Assembly (NCBI GenBank): GCA_948874605.1
Contig: CAQRXS010000067.1
Location: 1 to 7,534, forward strand
Length of the DNA stretch: 7,534 nt
Direction of reading: 5' to 3'
DNA from: an uncultured Bacilli bacterium
Lineage (GTDB): Bacteria; Bacillota_I; Bacilli_A; RF39; UBA660
In this document: positions 5,894 through 7,534 of the stretch, piece after piece
How the letters are laid out: each line of letters opens with the position of its first letter
Numbering within the stretch: the first letter of the stretch is position 1
The notes under the pieces: model-generated
What the model was told of the DNA's origin: nothing
The model's input: only the letters and a program-made list of their open reading frames with translations
Database searches by the model: none
Made by a program: the position numbers and the translations under genes

Positions 5894-6427
5894 ATGGCTT
5901 TAAGTTTTATTGAAGTAACTTATGAAAATTTAGAAACTGCAGTAGAAATTCAAAATCGAATTTTTCCGGGTGAAGATGGTCGTCAAAATTATATAGATGG
6001 AATTACGAAAGATTCGTATCGAAAAGAAATGGTTAATTATATTGTTTATAGCAATAATAAACCTATTGGGGTCGTTGGCCTCTATTCATATCATGAATAT
6101 CCAAAGGATGCATGATTAAGTTGGTTTGGTGTTTTAGAAGAATATAGAAATCGTGGTTATGGGACAGATATGTTTCAGTTTTTTGTTAATGATGCGGCCA
6201 AAAAAGGCTATTTATCTATAAGAGTGTATACGGATAATGAATTTGTAGCTGCTATTAAATTATATAAGAAAATGGGAATGCAAAGAGAATCCTATAGGAA
6301 TATACAAGAGTCAAAACTTATCAATGAGGAGACTATAATTTTTTCTAAATCTCTAACATTAAAAAAAGTTAAGATGTGGGATAATAAATATTTAGGACTA
6401 ACTAGCCAAAGTGAAAAAGAAAAATAG
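5894..6427 (+). pseudogene. GNAT family N-acetyltransferase, one in-frame TGA at a Trp position
   Basis: From ATG 5894 the frame encodes a GCN5-related acetyltransferase of 177 codons, transferring acetyl from acetyl-CoA to an unidentified amine. The N-terminal part is MALSFIEVTYENLETAVEIQ, followed by the strand YIVYSNNKPIGVVGLYSY. TGA at 6113-6115 then interrupts after KDA. The same frame resumes with LSWFGVLEEYRNRGYG, which contains the acetyl-CoA pyrophosphate-binding loop (RNRGYG, consensus Q/RxxGxG/A). It continues with VYTDNEFVAAIKLYKKMGM, the typical beta6/beta7 end of GNAT folds. Relatives usually read DAW-L-x-WFGV here, so the stop replaces tryptophan. The first fragment (6113 end) lacks the whole CoA site, and the second has an ATG at 6170 without a proper start context. 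The natural stop is TAG at 6425. With UGA read as Trp the protein would be intact. Confidence 0.87.
6113..6115 (+). other. In-frame TGA at a tryptophan position of the GNAT gene
   Basis: TGA lies between AAGGATGCA (KDA) and TTAAGTTGG (LSW). The family usually has Trp here, so one G-to-A change of TGG explains it. UGA read as Trp, by recoding or readthrough, would restore the full protein. Confidence 0.85.
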
Positions 6428-6439
6428 GAATGCTATAAT
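6411..6439 (+). promoter_or_regulatory. Possible upstream promoter of the phospholipase-like gene
   Basis: TATAAT at 6434-6439 is preceded by TGC (6431-6433), making an extended -10. GTGAAA at 6411-6416 with a 17-nt spacer is a moderate -35. It overlaps the end of the GNAT frame and would start transcription near 6446, about 75 nt before the downstream ATG. Confidence 0.4.
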
Positions 6440-6461
6440 TTGTATGCTAAATTGGTTTTTC

Positions 6462-6489
6462 TTGTATTTTATAAAAAAAGATATATAAT
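6462..6489 (+). promoter_or_regulatory. Probable promoter of the phospholipase-like gene
   Basis: TTGTAT at 6462-6467 and a consensus TATAAT at 6484-6489 are 16 nt apart. Initiation near 6496 would give a leader of about 24 nt containing the strong Shine-Dalgarno AAAGGGGA (6506-6513). The surrounding sequence is extremely AT-rich, so some chance matching is possible. Confidence 0.55.
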
Positions 6490-6519
6490 ATATTTTAAAT
6501 TTATGAAAGGGGAATTCTT

Positions 6520-7401
6520 ATGCCAGCGTATAAATCACATGCTATTATTGGCCATGAATTATATAAATTATCTTCGAAGGAAGGAACTCTTTTTAGAAGT
6601 AAAGTGAATGAAGATTCTATAAAAACTTATTCTTTGGGAATAGATTTAGCATTTAAAGATATTCATAGTATAAAAACACAAGAATTTCTGATGAATTTAA
6701 TGCAATATATTAAAGAGAATAATTTAATTGAAAATGAAGAAGTTTTAGCTTTGCTTTACGGGCATATATGTCATTATTTTTTTGATACGAATGCGCATCC
6801 ATTTATATATTATATTGAAAAAGGATGTCAGAAAGTTGGGGTGTTGGGAAGCCATACTTTAGTAGAGGGTTATTTAGATTGTTTTATGTCAAAAACTATT
6901 TTACATAAAGAATGTAGAGATGTGAGAGCTGATTTTTTTAATCAAGCTGATTTTAGCAATGATGGGGTTATTCATTTAATTAAAAATGTGTATTTTAAAA
7001 CTTATAATTTTAAAAATGCTTTGCGGTATTATAAAATGACTCTTAAATTAATGACGATGCTAGAAACTTCTATTCGTGTTGTACCAAAAGCTTCTTTAAT
7101 AAACTTGTTTTCTTTTGAAGAGTTTTTAGTAATTAATCATTTAACACGTGAAGAAATTGTAAACAAGGATAGAAATGCTTGGCAGATTCCTTTAACTGGT
7201 GAGATTCACTATGAAAGTTTTCTGGAACTTTACAATAGAGCTTTAGAAATGACAATGTATGCGATTGAAAAGGTTAATGGTTATCTTTATGATGGAAAAA
7301 GTCTTTCAACACTTATAGAATTATTTCCAAACATTTCCTATGATACAGGAGTAGATATATCTTTGGGATATACATTCCCTTATACAAGAAAAAATAAGTA
7401 G
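6520..7401 (+). CDS. Zinc-dependent phospholipase C-like protein
   Basis: The residue pattern follows the all-helical zinc-dependent phospholipase C / S1-P1 nuclease superfamily. His7 or His12 at the N-terminus and Asp42 (in LGIDLAF) are candidate first ligands. LLYGHICHYFFDTNAHP supplies His85-x3-Asp89 and His93. HTLVEGYLD supplies His112-x3-Glu116, matching the H-x3-D, H and H-x3-E ligand order of Bacillus cereus phospholipase C. No signal peptide is visible (it starts MPAYKSHAIIGHEL), unlike the secreted enzymes, so it is likely cytoplasmic and its substrate is uncertain. The rest of the 293 residues is helical without recognisable motifs. AAAGGGGA lies 6 nt before the ATG. The gene has its own promoter region and terminator, so it forms a separate unit from the genes upstream. 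Confidence 0.8.
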   Translation: MPAYKSHAIIGHELYKLSSKEGTLFRSKVNEDSIKTYSLGIDLAFKDIHSIKTQEFLMNLMQYIKENNLIENEEVLALLYGHICHYFFDTNAHPFIYYIEKGCQKVGVLGSHTLVEGYLDCFMSKTILHKECRDVRADFFNQADFSNDGVIHLIKNVYFKTYNFKNALRYYKMTLKLMTMLETSIRVVPKASLINLFSFEEFLVINHLTREEIVNKDRNAWQIPLTGEIHYESFLELYNRALEMTMYAIEKVNGYLYDGKSLSTLIELFPNISYDTGVDISLGYTFPYTRKNK

Positions 7402-7414
7402 AGAAGTTTATTTT

Positions 7415-7447
7415 AGAGAGGCTAACTTTGAAGTTTGCTTCTTTTTT
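7415..7447 (+). terminator. Rho-independent terminator of the phospholipase-like gene
   Basis: A 12-bp stem is formed by AGAGAGGC (15-22 past 7400) and AACT (7424-7427) pairing with AGTT (7432-7435) and GCTTCTTT (7437-7444). It has one T-T mismatch, two G-U pairs and a TTGA loop. Six Ts run from 7442 to 7447. It begins 14 nt after the stop codon. Confidence 0.9.
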
Positions 7448-7474
7448 ATCTTTCAAAGAAGAAAATTTTAAAAA

Positions 7475-7534
7475 ATTAGTCAGGACAAAAACATGAAAAA
7501 AATAAAGAAAGACTAATGAGGCTAGTAAACAAAA
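7475..7534 (+). promoter_or_regulatory. Possible start of a structured leader RNA at the window edge
   Basis: After the terminator no coding frame is seen. ATTAGTC (7475-7481) and GACTAAT (7511-7517) form a perfect 7-bp inverted repeat 29 nt apart. The stretch 7508-7531 contains GAC, AATGA and TAGTAA in an order that recalls the 5' half of T-box stem I (the AGTA bulge). No convincing promoter precedes it, and the specifier loop and antiterminator would lie outside the window, so this is only a suggestion. Confidence 0.22.

Larger units (their letters stand above)
5481..5894 (+). pseudogene. ASCH domain protein, one in-frame stop
   Basis: The frame from ATG 5481 encodes an ASCH domain, a PUA-related beta-barrel fold implicated in RNA binding and in a few members in hydrolysis of modified cytidine. 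Diagnostic segments are VKQPFATLIAEGVKEYEFR, TWKTKYRGEILIHAGKG and SGCIIAKANLADCI (residues about 6-72). TAA at 5775-5777 stops translation after 98 residues. The same frame continues with EGYSFKIENVKKIKNI and GKLSLWDYEY, the expected C-terminal strands, to a natural TAA at 5892-5894, giving 137 codons, a normal length for single-domain ASCH proteins. The natural stop overlaps the next ATG (TAATG), evidence that this longer frame was the functional gene. It starts 5 nt after the GH2 stop. The truncated product would lack the last strands and probably not fold. Confidence 0.85.

Noticed and set aside
3751..6427. Global genetic code change explaining all three in-frame stops
   Set aside because: Two of the stops are TAA, while six genes in the window end naturally in TAA; reassigning TAA is incompatible with that. 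Only the TGA could be explained by a code variant.

Overview
The window is a very AT-rich, densely packed stretch of a low-GC Gram-positive genome with every gene on the + strand. The rplS gene with a cis-acting leader, the A/T-ending codons, the A/G-rich Shine-Dalgarno sites and the extended -10 promoters all point to Bacillota or a relative. The complete two-iron superoxide reductase suggests an anaerobe. The mix of small accessory genes would fit an uncultured gut Bacilli lineage (RF39 or Erysipelotrichia-like), but that placement is an inference.

Region 1 (1-568) is ribosomal. It holds a probable terminator of an unseen upstream gene, a strong extended -10 promoter, a structured leader of about 80 nt, rplS (L19), and a clear GAAA-loop terminator. 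Region 2 (605-6427) is a run of eight co-directional genes separated by 5-48 nt or overlapping, with no convincing internal terminator. In order they are lepB (signal peptidase I), a class I SAM methyltransferase, an unusual HExxH metallopeptidase-like protein, superoxide reductase, a small P-loop kinase-like protein, a GH2 glycosidase, an ASCH-domain protein and a GNAT acetyltransferase. Region 3 (6428-7447) is a separately promoted unit: one or two promoters, a cytoplasmic protein related to zinc-dependent phospholipase C, and a strong terminator. The last ~85 nt hold no gene but contain an inverted repeat and a motif that might be the start of a T-box-like leader.

The most striking observation is that the last three genes of the long run (GH2, ASCH, GNAT) each carry exactly one in-frame nonsense codon (TAA at 3871, TAA at 5775, TGA at 6113). 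No frameshift is visible in any of them, and the family-typical sequence continues on both sides in the same frame. The GNAT stop falls where this family usually has tryptophan. The ASCH and GNAT frames still meet at a TAATG overlap, which confirms the original gene ends. The cluster could be recent parallel decay, stop-codon readthrough or suppression, or errors in the assembly. No other gene in the window is broken.

The accessory genes do not form an obvious known pathway. Superoxide reductase is oxidative-stress defence, GH2 is sugar hydrolysis, and the methyltransferase, P-loop, ASCH and GNAT proteins are small-molecule or RNA-modifying families whose substrates cannot be read from sequence. 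I do not see a recognisable defence system, CRISPR array, insertion sequence, tRNA or rRNA.
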